The notes under the pieces: model-generated | The model's database searches: none | Seen by the model: the letters and a program-made list of their open reading frames with translations, nothing else | Told to the model about the DNA's origin: nothing | NCBI GenBank assembly: GCA_037447655.1 | Contig: JBBHKE010000052.1 | Location: 15,001 to 40,818, forward strand | Direction of reading: 5' to 3' | Origin: Zygnema cylindricum | Lineage: Eukaryota > Streptophyta > Zygnematophyceae > Zygnematales > Zygnemataceae | DNA length: 25,818 bases | Part shown: in pieces, positions 1 through 11,100 of the stretch | Numbering within the stretch: position 1 is the first letter of the stretch | Layout: each line of letters starts with the position of its first letter | Translations under genes and position numbers: made by a program

Positions 1-76
1 ATAATGAAAAAATTCGAATCATTTACTCTATTTAACGTGATAGAGTCGAAATTTAAGGCGACCGAATTAGCGTTAT

Positions 77-1057
77 TTACTCTAATTACGATTCGCTGTG
101 TAGTGTACGGATATTGAGAACACGACAACGTGGCGTGATGTGACGAGATCGCACGCGCCACAATTAAAAGTGCGATACTGTACGTTACTCTACCGGTATT
201 GATATCACGACACATCGTACGTCACGCCAACACTGAAATAACAGTAGTGTACGGAAATCGAGAACACGACAACGTGGCGTGATGTGACGGGATGGCATGC
301 GCAAAAATTTAAAGTTCGATACTGTACGTTACTCCACCGGTATTGGTAACACGACATTTTGGCGTGTACGGATATTGACAAAGCGACAAATCGGCGTGAT
401 GTACGGAATCGCACGCGAAAAAAATTAGCGTACGATACTGTACGCTACTCAACCGGTATTGATAACACGACATTTTGGCGTGACGTCGATTTGTCTGGAC
501 ATTTATCATACCACTACAACCACGTGAAATACAACAAATAGGATTGTACCACGTGTCTCTTTCCTTTGTCACCAAAGACGCCAATCCTAACTCAAAACCC
601 TCAACGGCTCAAGATCTTACACAAAAAACATCGACGGTCAATTCTCGTTGTCACCAGAGACGAAGGCGACTACAATGCTTTTCCCTTTTAGAAAAAGGGC
701 AAAGCAAAAAAAAAAAAACTTGTACGCTAATAGCGATTCGCGGTGTAGCAGAGAGCATTCATGGTTTCGATTTGGCATTTTCGTTGACGACAAAATACGT
801 TTAGCTGCTATTATGTATAGCACCGACATCAATAAATTGGCACGCACGTGCCGGCATATCTTTTTATGGTTGTAGCAGCTGACAACAAAAAGACAAAATG
901 TCGTGGATACAAAAATATATTGTAGCCGTACGATGAAAAGTTCCGCGATCAAAACTGTATTATACGCACGAAACGTAATCGTACTATACGCACATGTCAA
1001 ATTGGCGACGTCCATTCGCGCACTTTTACAGTACACCGCGAATCGTAATTAGAGTAA
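77..1057. repeat. 20-bp inverted repeat pair sharing TACACCG-type ends
   Basis: Positions 77-96 and 1038-1057 are perfect reverse complements (core ATTACGATTCGC on the left arm). The right arm is preceded by TACACCGCG at 1032-1040, and a related outward end, CGATTCGCGGTGTA, sits at 734-747. Ends of the form TACACCG/CGGTGTA also bound the MITE at 10426-10646, so these may be termini of one family. Confidence 0.5.
103..480. repeat. Three degenerate tandem copies of a 117-144 bp unit
   Basis: Units begin at 103, 247 and 364, each with GTGTACGGA. They share the ordered blocks CGACAA, GGCGTGATGT, ATCGCACGCG-like, GCGATACTGTACG-like, ACCGGTATTG and ACACGACA. The first unit carries an extra stretch of about 27 bp near its end. 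No coding frame is conserved between units. Confidence 0.7.
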
Positions 1058-1853
1058 TGAAAAAATTAGAGTACAAAAACTAAAAAAACAATTAGGGCAA
1101 GGTTCCATAAGGGGAAAAATGACGTTGTTTACTGAAAGCCGTACTGTTTCGTACAGTGCCGTACCAAAGAAAAAAAAATGTCAGAAAAACAAGGCTACTG
1201 AATGAGGGATTTGATTCTCCACGTTTATGGGCGTAAACGTGGACCGTCGGATGCATTATCGGATACGCCGTCGTCTGACACTTTCAGTTCGCAACAAGTG
1301 ACCCGGAGTAGGTCAATTCTCAGCGCCTGAACGAATACCGTCGTGCCTCGTGGAAAAGTGAACAAATATCCACGACGACCGCGCGACCAGATGGGTACAC
1401 GTCGCATATGACATGTGCCTTCAGCCAGGGAGGATGCGAGGCCACCGGAAGCCGCAAGAAAATCTTTGACGGAAGATATTGTTTCACGCTTCTGTTGGTA
1501 TCCACTAACCATTCTGACATTTTCGTACGCTTTTACATATCTTACGTCTCGTCCGCCCGTACATATTTAATTCAATACGTCGTACAAGTCACTTTTCACC
1601 TTTCGCTGTTACAAATATGTGGTCACAATTTGCTCTCAGAGATTCTTTGAAGACTACCAGAATCGTATTCATCTATTACGTGAACCAATCAAAATGTGCC
1701 ACGCAAAATAAATGTCGGTTACTGACCCGACACAATGGAACGATCGCCTCAGTAAACGATTTTTTGATGTTTACAGAGAGCGCCTAATGGAACAACGCTC
1801 TTAGAGTAAATAACGCTAATTTGTGTGATAGAGCTGTTTCAACTATGAAGTTT

Positions 1854-2588
1854 AGGGTGAAGTTCCATTGGGACACTGTAATTGTACGGCCAACAGCCAA
1901 CATTACAGAATGCTACAATTTGAACGAAATTCCATTGCGGAGAGTCTGTAATCCACGTGGTAGAAAAAGAGTGGTGCCACGTAGCTATAGATTTAATATT
2001 GAAAATCGTCAATGATTTTCACACCGACCAAAAATCTTCATTTGCGTACCATGTACGTGCGTACCAGTTCTTCGTTCAACACAGGTTTTGTACTCTTTGC
2101 AGACGCATTGTCAAATACCACCTCATTTCTTTAGGGTTCCTGTTTTTACGCGTGACGAATGAGCATTGCCAGAAATAGTGTGACGAATGGGCGACAACAA
2201 AAATAGCGTGAAAAAAGTGCGCTACGAGATTTCGTTTGTATTTTCTGTTGTATTTTTGAATGCGTATATCGTGTGCGAATTTTTTTGATTTCCGTTGGTC
2301 GCTAGCTTGACACGTATGCTAATTATCCTACGTGTCGCAGCTCAAATCTTTTCTGTAATTGGTGATGTACCTCGCGAGGTACATCACCAATTACATAAAC
2401 TTTCGAAGCGAATGCTTCGCGAAAAAATATCCAACGGTCATTGTTAACTCCCAGACTTTGGAGAATATTGGCAAGATTCTCTGTAATGTTGTTTTCCTAA
2501 TAAAAACAAAATAAAAGGTACGACCTAGTACGGAGAGGTCCGAATTTCTGTAAACAACCTCACTTTTCGTGTAATGGAACTTCACCCT
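1854..2588. repeat. 16-bp inverted repeat pair
   Basis: AGGGTGAAGTTCCATT at 1854-1869 is the exact reverse complement of 2573-2588. The 735-bp span would fit a small non-autonomous element, but the 8-bp flanks do not match each other and no transposase is visible. Confidence 0.4.
2355..2394. repeat. Perfect 40-bp palindrome without spacer
   Basis: Each arm is 20 nt (GTAATTGGTGATGTACCTCG on the left) with the centre between 2374 and 2375. A second small inverted repeat, CGAAGC/GCTTCG, follows at 2404-2419. It could form a cruciform, or be two element ends abutting head to head. Confidence 0.9.
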
Positions 2589-2738
2589 TAGAGTCCGTAC
2601 ATTTTTATTTTACGGATTACATGATAACGTATGGTATTTTGTAGTGGTGAAACTTACGGCGCATTTCGCACGGTGAAACGAGGGTTCACACTTCACAGGG
2701 TTCACCACACCGGGGAAACATGTAAGGAACACTCCCTG

Positions 2739-2783
2739 TACCGTACCGTATTTTTACCGTACCGTATTTTACCGTACAGTACA
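2739..2783. repeat. Short tandem repeat ACCGTACCGTATTTT
   Basis: Two to three imperfect units of about 16 bp built from ACCGTACCGTATTTTT, ending in ACCGTACAGTAC. It lies just left of the damaged MITE copy. Confidence 0.65.
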
Positions 2784-2802
2784 TCATATGAATCACAGGC
2801 TA

Positions 2803-2945
2803 AGGTTTTTTCGCCAATGTTTATCTTTTCTCCGTAATAATTTGTCGGATTTCAATTTGAGACCACCAATCGGCTGAGAATCTTACCTTCAATCGCAACT
2901 GTCAGATCCGCCATCTGCGAGCGGGGATGAGAAAAGATGCTTAGG
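2803..2945 (-). mobile_element. Damaged copy of the 10426-10646 MITE
   Basis: The interior (2850-2920, with GAGACC, CCAATCGG, GAGAATCTTACCTT, CAATCGCAAC and CAGATCC) matches the interior of the element at 10426-10646 in reverse complement. TTTTTTCGCC and CTTTTCTCCGTA on the left and GAGAAAAGATG on the right are remnants of the inverted-repeat arms. The outer termini are lost. Confidence 0.65.
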
Positions 2946-3120
2946 GAAAGTAAAACCCGACGGAATAGTTGATCTGCGTACCGCACAACACTTTGCAGTA
3001 CAGTTCAGTTTGGCGCGACAAAACGTGCGAAAATTTGTCGGGTACATGAAGTCGCAAAACAAAAAACCGGGAACGAAAGTACGGTTGATCAACCATCGGT
3101 TATCGTGCGAACAAAATTAG
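2878..3120 (+). other. Coding-like open frame of unknown identity
   Basis: An open frame follows a TGA at 2875-2877 and ends in TAG at 3118-3120. Its second half, after the MITE homology, reads like a basic protein end (…LRTAQHFAVQFSLARQ…VGYMKSQNKKPG…) and is richer in GC than the surroundings. No ATG opens it before the internal Met of GYMKS, and the opposite strand is also open, so this may be chance. A CTTAG at about 2939-2943 could be an acceptor. I do not recognise a family. Confidence 0.2.
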
Positions 3121-3776
3121 GTTTTGCAAAGTACATCCAATATTCAACTTTGCATTTTATAATACGACGTACATTTTACATGTACGGCACCGGATTTTTA
3201 CACTGACGCGGACGTGCCGACGATCTCTTATTTTTTTTATAATTCCGCGGCCGAGACATTTTTATCTCCTCCTTTTTAAGACTTTTAGGGGCTCTCTTTA
3301 TATTAATTGTAATTTTATTTATTCTCTATATTTATTTATTTCACTTCTATTATATTTTACTGGTATTCCTTTTCTTCCCTTTTATTATTATTTTTCTTTT
3401 TTATTTTTTTTTATTTCCTTTAGCTCACACTTTTGTCTTAGTTTTGTTTCTTTTTTCGTCCTTAATCAACTGCCTTTTGTTTTTTGAAAATAATTTCAAT
3501 TTTCAGGTTTGTAAACATTTATTTTGAATCAAAATATCAATTAAATTAAAATAAAAATAAATGTATAGATGAATAATGAAAAGAAAATACATACAAATAC
3601 CTTTTTTTTTTTTCAAGAAAAACATAAAATTTTCAAAAACTTAGGATTCCTGAAAACCCAAAAATTAGATGAAGAAAAAATTAAAATAAAAATAAGGAAA
3701 AAAAAAAGGAATAAAAGAAAACAAAACCTAAAATTTAATTGTTTTTACGCCTTGTTTAAAGTTTACTTGTTCTTTT
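3121..3776. other. AT-rich flank upstream of the tyrosinase gene
   Basis: From about 3225 the sequence turns strongly T- and then A-rich, with no repeats that I recognise and no supported exon. It probably holds the distal upstream region of the tyrosinase gene, but no promoter element can be pinned down. Confidence 0.5.
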
Positions 3777-4160
3777 TTGCTCTTTCTCTCTCTCTACCCC
3801 TCTCTCGCTCTCTTTCTGTCTCTCTCTCTCCCACTCTCTCTAATCTCACTCGGTCTGTCTGTCTTTCTCTCTCTCTCAGAGTCTCTCCTTATCTCTCCCT
3901 CTCCCTGTCTCTCTGTCTCTCTCTCTCCCTCTCCCTCTCCCTCTCTCTTCCACTCCCACTCCCTCTCCCTCTCCCTCTCTCTCCCACTCCCACTCCCTCT
4001 CCCTCTCCCTCTCCCTGTTCCTCTCCCCCGCTCTCCCCCACCCTCTCCCTCTCCCCTCCCCTTCCCTCTCCCTCTCCCCTCCCCTTCCCTCTCCCCCTCA
4101 CCCTCCCCCTCCCCTCTCCCTCTCCCCCTCCCCCTCCCTTTCCCTTTCCCCCTCAAACTA
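3777..4160 (+). repeat. 380-bp CT-rich simple-sequence tract
   Basis: A nearly pure pyrimidine tract grading from (TC)n with CTCTCTGTCT variants into (CTCCCT)n and (CCCCTC)n. The long Ser/Pro/Leu open frames across it are artefacts of composition. It lies about 215 bp upstream of the proposed start codon, so it may fall in the promoter or 5' UTR. Confidence 0.9.
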
Positions 4161-4272
4161 CCCGCCTCCCTTACCCTCTTCCGTGTTTTTCCTTTTTTTT
4201 TTTCTGACCGGGAAACCCTTTTTTTTTCTTTTCCTATTTTAAATATTTATTTATTTTATTTTTTCATTTCCA

Positions 4273-4310
4273 CCCCCCCCCCCCCTCTTTTTTTTTTCAG
4301 CCCCGGTTTT

Positions 4311-4351
<41 letters not shown>
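4273..4351 (+). repeat. C13 and T40 homopolymer runs
   Basis: A run of 13 C at 4273-4285 is followed by T-rich sequence and an uninterrupted run of 40 T at 4312-4351, ending 23 nt before the proposed ATG. Lengths of such runs are unreliable in assemblies. Confidence 0.9.
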
Positions 4352-4355
<4 letters not shown>

Positions 4356-4374
4356 CGGGCGGCGCCAGCCCACA

Positions 4375-4521
4375 ATGGCAACCTGGCAGCAACATTTTTT
4401 TGTCGTTTTCTGCATGGCCATCATTGCCGACGTCAGCATACCCGTACAGCTGGCGTGTGCAGCGCCAGCTCAGCGATTTGCGGCCGACCGACCCGGGGAG
4501 GGGGAGGGGGAGAGGGAAAAG
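4375..4521 (+). CDS. Tyrosinase exon 1: start and signal peptide (provisional)
   Basis: ATG at 4375 opens 49 codons: MATWQQHFFVVFCMAIIADV, then a run ending in QLACAAPA, then an acidic/basic tail. The hydrophobic stretch at residues 8-17 and the small residues near 29-33 resemble a secretory signal. The donor AAAAG|GTGAGG leaves phase 0, which fits exon 2 exactly. This exon is a GC-rich island between a T40 run and a GA tract, unlike its surroundings. The start is inferred from phase and signal character only; an earlier non-coding exon is possible. Confidence 0.5.
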
Positions 4522-6146
4522 GTGAGGGGGGGGGGGTGGGAGGGAGGGTGAGGGAGGGTGAGGGAGAGGGAAGGGAGGAGGGAGGGAGGGGGAGAGGGAG
4601 AGGGAGAGAGAGGGAGAGACTTACAGAGATAAAGACTTCTATTGCTATCAACGATTTGGAGTCCGATTATCAGTTTGTATCTTCTTTTTTTGTTGTTGTT
4701 TTTTTTTTTTTCATTTTTTTTCTTTTCATTTTTTTTCTTTTCTTTTTTTTTGCAGATATTTCCGGTCTCCTTTATTCGCAAAATGGGGTATAATGGAATT
4801 TCGGATTTTGAGTTGGAAATTTCAACGCCCGACTCTCCCTCCCATGCCGGGATCCTCGCCGAACCCTTCCGGCCCACCAGATTCGGTGAGGATTCTTTAT
4901 TTTTTTAATTCAAATTTTGTTTGTTTTATTGTAGTTTATTCGTATTTTATTGTGTTTTTTTTGGGATTTTTTTGGATTTTTTTGGTTTTTTTTAGTTTTT
5001 TCTGGTTTTTTTGGATTTTTTTGGTTTTTTTTGGATTTTTTGGTTTTTTTTGTATTTTTTTGGTTTTTTTTGGATTTTTTTGGTTTTTTTTTTGTGTTTT
5101 TATTTTTTAGGTATATATTTATGCATATTGAAATTATAAATCCACGCTAAATTCTCGCTGAAACTTCTGAACCACCAAATTTTGTAAGGTTTTTTTGTTT
5201 ATTTTTTTTCTGTTTTTTGTGATCCTTTGGATTATTTTTGGTATTTTTTTGATAAAATATCACCTCCGAGATTCTTGCGGAGCCCTTAAGACCCACCGAT
5301 ATTTTATTGCAGATATTTTTCTTTTGGCCCACCAGATTCTGTGACAATTCTTTATTCTATTCTATTTTATCTTATCTTAGTTTAGTTTATTCGTTTTTTT
5401 TTTTTTTCTATTCTTTGGGATTTTTTTTTGATTTTTTTGGTATTTTTTTTGGATTTTTTGGTATTCTCATGGTTTTTTTTTGGCATGTATATTAAATCTG
5501 AATTTTGTACCTTTTTTTTAAGATATCTCTCGATTCAAACACAAAATTTTACAATTCTTGTCATTTTAACACAAAATTCTGTAAATTTTTACCATTTTAC
5601 CTCAAAGTTCAACTTAGAATTTGCAAAGTTTATCAATTCAAACACCTTTTTTTTGAAAATTTCATCTCTCTACTCTAAACACATTTTTTTTTTTTTTTTT
5701 TTGGGCAGTTATGAAAATTATTTCAGAAAAATCGTCGATTTTGGACCAATGGCATTTTCAAGTGGAGGGGCCAAACGGACAAAAAAAAATCGGATCCGAA
5801 GTAAAAATTTTGTTTAACGAAACTGGTCTCGGGCAGCTAAAAGTTTTCGCCTGCCCGACTTCATTTCTTTCGGGAGTGCATTGTCCAGATGGCCATATGA
5901 CCATGGTGGGAGTTTGACTCTCTCTCTCTCTCTCTTATGTTCTCTCTTTCTCTCTCTCTTTCGTCTCATGTTTTCTCTCTCCCTCTCTTATGCTCTCTTT
6001 CTTTCTCTTATGTTATCTCTCTCTCTCCCTTATGTTATCTCTCTCTCTTAAGTTCTCTCTCTCTCCTCTTTTTCTCTCTCTCTCTTTCTTCTCAAGTTCT
6101 TCCTCTCTCTCTCTCTTATGTTCTCTCTTTCTCTCTTTCTTCTCGT

Positions 6147-6210
<64 letters not shown>

Positions 6211-8112
6211 TTCAAACCACATGCTTATGCCTTTTAAACCATTTTTTCACCTTTTTTTTTTTATTTTTGCAGTCTTTTACAATTCTTGTCCCTGTCACAT
6301 GCACTATTTTCTCTCTCTCAATTTTTTTTCTTCTTTCCCTTTCTTTTTTTTCCTTCTTTTTTCACCTTTTTCTTCACCTTTTCTTTATTTTTTCTTTTGC
6401 ATTGTTTTACAATTCTTGTCCCTCTCACGCACTCTTTTTTCTCCCTCGTTTTTTTTTTCTTTTTTATCATTTTTTCTTGCAGTCATTTACGGTTCCCGTC
6501 GCGGTCACATACGTTCGTCGAGATTTGTCGACATTGCCGGAATCCGATCGCAAAAAATACTTTTTTGCCATAAAGATTATGAAAAATTTAAGTACGAGTG
6601 AAGGACAAAAAACTTTTGGACTAAAGTACACTCTCTCTCCCTCTCTCTCACTCTCTCCCCCTCAATCTCCCTCTCTCTTTTGCCCGCTCTCTGTCTCCTC
6701 GCCTCGCTTCTCCCTTTTGCCTCTTCCCGCCTTTTTCCTCTCTCCTCTCCTTCCATTCTTGCCTCTCTTTCCCTCATGCTTCTCCCTCTCTCCCCGTCCC
6801 TCTTTCTCTCTGTCTCTCTCGTTCTCTCCCGCTCTCTCTCGCTCTCTTGCTCTCCTCTCCCTCTCCCTCCCCCTTGCCGTCTCTCTCCCAAACCCCTTAC
6901 CCTCGTCTTTTCCTCCCCCTCCCTCCATTATCCATACTATTTCAGGTTTAGGAGCTATGATGACTTGGCGGCCCACCATGCGGCGGCTGTTTGGGTTTCT
7001 ACGACGGAGTGTGACTATGGTCACCACGGCCCGGCATTGGTCACTTTTCACCGAGCTTTTGGACGACTTTTCGAGCAAATTCTTCAGGTGAATTTTGGGA
7101 AAATTTTGATTTCGAGCGCTGGACGTTTGAAATTTGTTGACATTGGAAACTTAAGCTTTGATGAAGTTGGAAATTTGAAATTTGATGACATTGGACATTT
7201 GAAATATGATGGCATATGATGACATTGGAAGTATGAAATTTAATTTTGAAATTCGTGGACATTGGAAATTTGATATTTGATGACATTTGACATTTAATGG
7301 CATTGGAAGTCTGATATTTGTTGACATTGGAAATTTGAAATTTTATGAAATTTGACATTTGAAATTGTATGACATTGGAAGTTTGAAATTTGTTGACATT
7401 CGACATTTAACTCTGTTTACAGAGGAAATTTGAAGTTGATGGCATTGGACATTTCAAATTTGATAATATCAAAATTTTGAAATTTTGAACATTGAAGTTT
7501 GACGACGTTGGCATTTGATATTTTGAATTTAGTTTTTCATCAATGTCGAATTGTGGGAATTGTGGAATTATGATTTAACCTGACAATGAATGTTGGAGAT
7601 ATGGTGACATTGGGACACATTTTGCCAACATTGGGCATTATATTTGATAAAATTGGATGTTAAACATTTGATATTTTCTTTTTTGAGCGATTGTACATTT
7701 TAAACTTGTTGACATTAAATATTGTTCATCTGGACTATGTGCATAGTTTTGATTTTTCCGAGTTTTTTTGGAAGACTTGCATGGTTTTTACTAACCTGTA
7801 TTTTACTCGTATCCAACAATTAAATGCGCAAGTAAAATGGGATAATTCGCATTAAACCTTTCCCAACCTACTTTAAACTTATGCTTTGCTGACTTCTGGT
7901 TTTAGTCGATTTGATTTTTTTGACGTTGGACATTTGAAACTTGTTAACTTACAATGCTACACATTTGGAGCCTTTTGATATTAATCATTAGACATTTTGA
8001 ACTTGTTGACATTGGACATTGTTTAGCATTGACCATGTTTGTTTGGAATTTCTCTCCTCCTCTCGCTTTCCCTCTCTTTCCCTCTCTTCTCTCTCTGTCC
8101 CTTTCTCTCTCT

Positions 8113-8151
<39 letters not shown>

Positions 8152-11100
8152 GTCTCTCTCCCTACGTGAAATAATTGCAATTGAAATTTGGACGTTATAT
8201 TACTCTAATTTCATTGACATTTTGATTTTTTAAACACATGATATCAGAAATTAGGTACACAGTGTTTTGTTTAAGGACAAATTACTATTAGGCACACTAT
8301 ATCCGTGCCCCTAAATTTTATCCCTCGAACCTAAAATAGTGTTAATGACACTAATTGAGGTTTTCTTAACTCTAGTTATTTAAATGGTTGAGAGTCAACG
8401 ACGTCATTTGGAACTGAATTAGAATTAATAACACTAATGTATAGCCCATTATAACAGTAATATTAATGCTATTAATTTCTTTACTCTAACAATGACAAAA
8501 TTTGAAACTAGGAAATATTTGACGGTGGCCATTTGAAATTTTTGTTGACACTAAATATTGCATATATAAAAAAAAACGAATATGGGACATTTGTGTTTTT
8601 TTGTTGTGTAGAGGCATTTTAGTGAAGAATTTTGTTCCCTATCCAATCACCTTTTTTTTGTTTTTTTTGGTTTTTCTGGCGTTTTTTGGTTTTTTTTAGT
8701 ATCTTTGGACTTTGGATTTTGAGCAATAAGGCTTTTTAGAAGCAAATAGTGACTGAAAATAATTCTGATGAACTTTTCTCAACTTTCTCAACTTTCTTCA
8801 ACCTATTCAATCTTTCTCGACTAAAATCCGACCGATCCTGATTCAATGTTTCTATAATTGTACGCTTATATAATTTTAACGAGATTTCTCTTTTTTTTTT
8901 GTTTTCGGGTGCTTTGTAATTTTGACAGTCGATAGACCCCAGTTTGGCGGCTCACTATTGGGATTATTTGGGAGAAGACCCAAATAAAAGTTATTTTTTT
9001 TCGGATAAATTTTTCGGAAATTTTACGGGCGACCCTACAAGAGGTTACCAAGGTTAGTTTTTTTTTGTTTTTTAGCAATTGTTTCATTTTCAAATACTTG
9101 TTTTTTTTCCAAAACAAGTGTTATCGAGGTTAAAATTAGTTTTTTTCCGATAAATTTTACCGAAATTATACGGGCGACTCCAGGCGAGATTGCCAAGGTT
9201 AGTTTTTTTTTTTTTCTTCAACAAAGCTTTCGTTTTCAAATGGATTTTGTTTTTCCAAAATAATGTTACTTCTTTCAAACAAAAAGAAATGTAGACTTAT
9301 TGACTTATCTATTAAATTAAAAAATAAGAAATTCGAGCCATTCACAAAATTCATGTTCTTTTCTCTTGTAAATTAAGGTGAAACTTGACGTAAATTTTTT
9401 TCATATCTTTCATAAAATCAAATAATATTTTTGAATTAATATATGTTTTCCCAAAATTGGACTTAATTTTACACTTTTCCTTTTTTTTTTTGAAGCTTTA
9501 GATATCAACACCGAAAACTTTGAAATTTAACTTTAAGATTTAAAAACCAAATTGAAAAAACGATAAAACAATGTTTTTGTCGAATCTTACGATTTTATTC
9601 GTCACATGTTTGACTAAGTATTTTTTTCTTATCCTTAATTCTTCGTAAATTTTAGAGTTATTCATCTGTCTTCACCCTTAATATTGCAATTTTCCGTATT
9701 TTTATTTTTGTCGTATTCTTATTTTGGCACTTTTACAGTTATCTTTGTCTTCAACCTCAAATATGCGGTTTCTACTATTCTGACATTTGTCTTGTTTTTA
9801 TTTTGTCTTATTCTTATTTTGGCAGTTTTTGACGGTCAATTTCCTCGTTGGGTAATTCCCTCGGGACAAAAAGCTCGAGATTTGTCGCAAAAAAAATGGG
9901 GAAATTTGGGTCCAAGTAATATGATAAACCCATATGGGTACATGAGAGGGTAAGTTTTCATACATTTGGGGGGAGAGGGAGAGGGAGAGTGAGACGGAGA
10001 GCGGATAGAGAGAGAGGGATTTTTTCTTACATTTGGGGGAGAGGGAGAAGGAAAGGGAGATCGAGAGTGAGAGGGAGATGGAGAAGGCGAGGGAGAGGGA
10101 GATGAAGAAAGAGAGAAAGAGAGAGAGATAGAGAAAGAGGAAAAGAGAGGGTGAAAGGGAGAAAGGGAGGTTTCTTTCCTTTTGGGATGTTGCGTTTTGT
10201 GTTTTGTGATGTTTTGAGTCTTTTGTGATGTGATGTGTTTTGTCTTTTGTTGTTAAGGGTCATTTAGCGTTGTCGTTACTTTTGGTTCGTTCCAATTGAA
10301 TTTTTACTTTTCGTACTTTATTTTATTTTATCTTGAATGAATTTTTACATCCGTTAGTTCAATAATTCAATTTTGTCCTCAATAATTTTTTTGTTCGTAC
10401 CTTTTCACTTTCGTGCGCACTAAGTACACCGTGTATCGCTATTAGTGTTAATGTTTTTTTCGCCACATAAAACATCTTTTCTCCGTACACACTTGTCGGA
10501 TTGTGGATCTGACGGTTGCGATTGAAAGGTAAGATTCTCAGCTTCCGATTGGCGGTCTCAAATTAAAAATACGACAAGTGTGTACGGAGAAAAGATGTTA
10601 TAAGAGGCGAAAAAAACATTAACGCAAATAGCGATACACGGTGTACTGTACGGCTGTACCTTCTCATTATTTCTTCACTTGTACATTTTCAATATTTGTC
10701 CTCTTGTACGGATTAGATTAGTTAAGTCGATTCGATCTTACTTACTTTCCCGTGTAACAATGACAAAACCATTTGATTTACAAGGGAGGGAGGGAGGGAG
10801 GGAGGGAGNNNNNNNNNNTTTCAGTTGTTAAGAGCTGCTTGTATACACTGGCGCTGCCCTTGGCATTTTCTGACGTTTTGTTTTTCTTGTTTTTCTTACT
10901 CCCTTTTCAACCCTTTTTTCACTTTTTTTTTTTTGCAGTTTTTTATGATCATTGCCCTTGCACATGCACTATTTTATCTCCCTCATTTTTTTTTCTTTCC
11001 CTTTCTTTTTTTTCCTTCTTTAATCACCTTTTTCTCACCTTTTCTATATTTTTCCTTTGCATTGTTTTACAATTCTTGTCACTCTCACATACTCTTTTCT

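Larger units (their letters stand above)
65..1821. repeat. Outer 21-bp inverted repeat pair (possible non-autonomous element)
   Basis: Positions 65-85 (starting AATTAGCGTTATTTAC) and 1801-1821 are perfect reverse complements, 21 bp. They enclose about 1.7 kb without a recognisable transposase. No matching target-site duplication is visible outside the arms, so the limits of any element are uncertain. Confidence 0.5.
1..3120. repeat. GTAC-rich repeat zone with scattered transposon-like termini
   Basis: This stretch is visibly less AT-rich than the rest of the window and full of the words GTAC and CGTAC. Open frames here are short and not conserved in style. It holds tandem repeats, several perfect inverted repeats, a 40-bp palindrome and a damaged MITE copy, listed separately. 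I see no gene that I can name. The zone reads as nested non-autonomous elements; that is inference from the inverted repeats, since no transposase is visible. Confidence 0.6.
6226..10785 (+). repeat. Large duplicated segment, copy a
   Basis: Sequence from about 6226 (within intron 3) through exons 4a-7a and most of intron 7 recurs at about 10893-16045, introns included. The match continues to TTGTCCTCTTGTACGGATTAG and CCATTTGATTTAC near 10760-10783. Copy a holds a MITE (10426-10646) missing from copy b, and only one unit of the minisatellite that copy b has expanded. Confidence 0.92.

Noticed and set aside
1225-1520. Two overlapping minus-strand frames of 95 and 66 aa
   Set aside because: No motif, no supporting splice or start context, and they lie inside the inverted-repeat zone.
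4627-4677. Possible extra exon (IKTSIAINDLESDYQF) between tyrosinase exons 1 and 2
   Set aside because: It would keep phase 0 on both sides, but the upstream sequence is a purine tract with no pyrimidine stretch for an acceptor, and exons 1 and 2 join in frame without it.
3569-4793. Long Ser/Pro/Leu-rich open frames on the plus strand and Arg/Glu/Gly-rich ones on the minus strand
   Set aside because: They are translations of the CT tract and T runs; the composition follows the simple repeat and no motif appears.
6283-6430. Additional tyrosinase exons at the earlier acceptor-like sites
   Set aside because: They lose similarity after about 35 nt and run into T/CT-rich sequence; the full tyrosinase segment exists only after 6482.
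5937-7219. 384-aa plus-strand open frame and its overlapping frames
   Set aside because: Only the parts at exons 4a and 5a look like protein; the rest is (CT)n and T-rich intron that happens to be open.
9090-9278. Minus-strand Lys-rich open frame near exon 6a
   Set aside because: It is the reverse reading of T-rich intron and the exon 6a echo.
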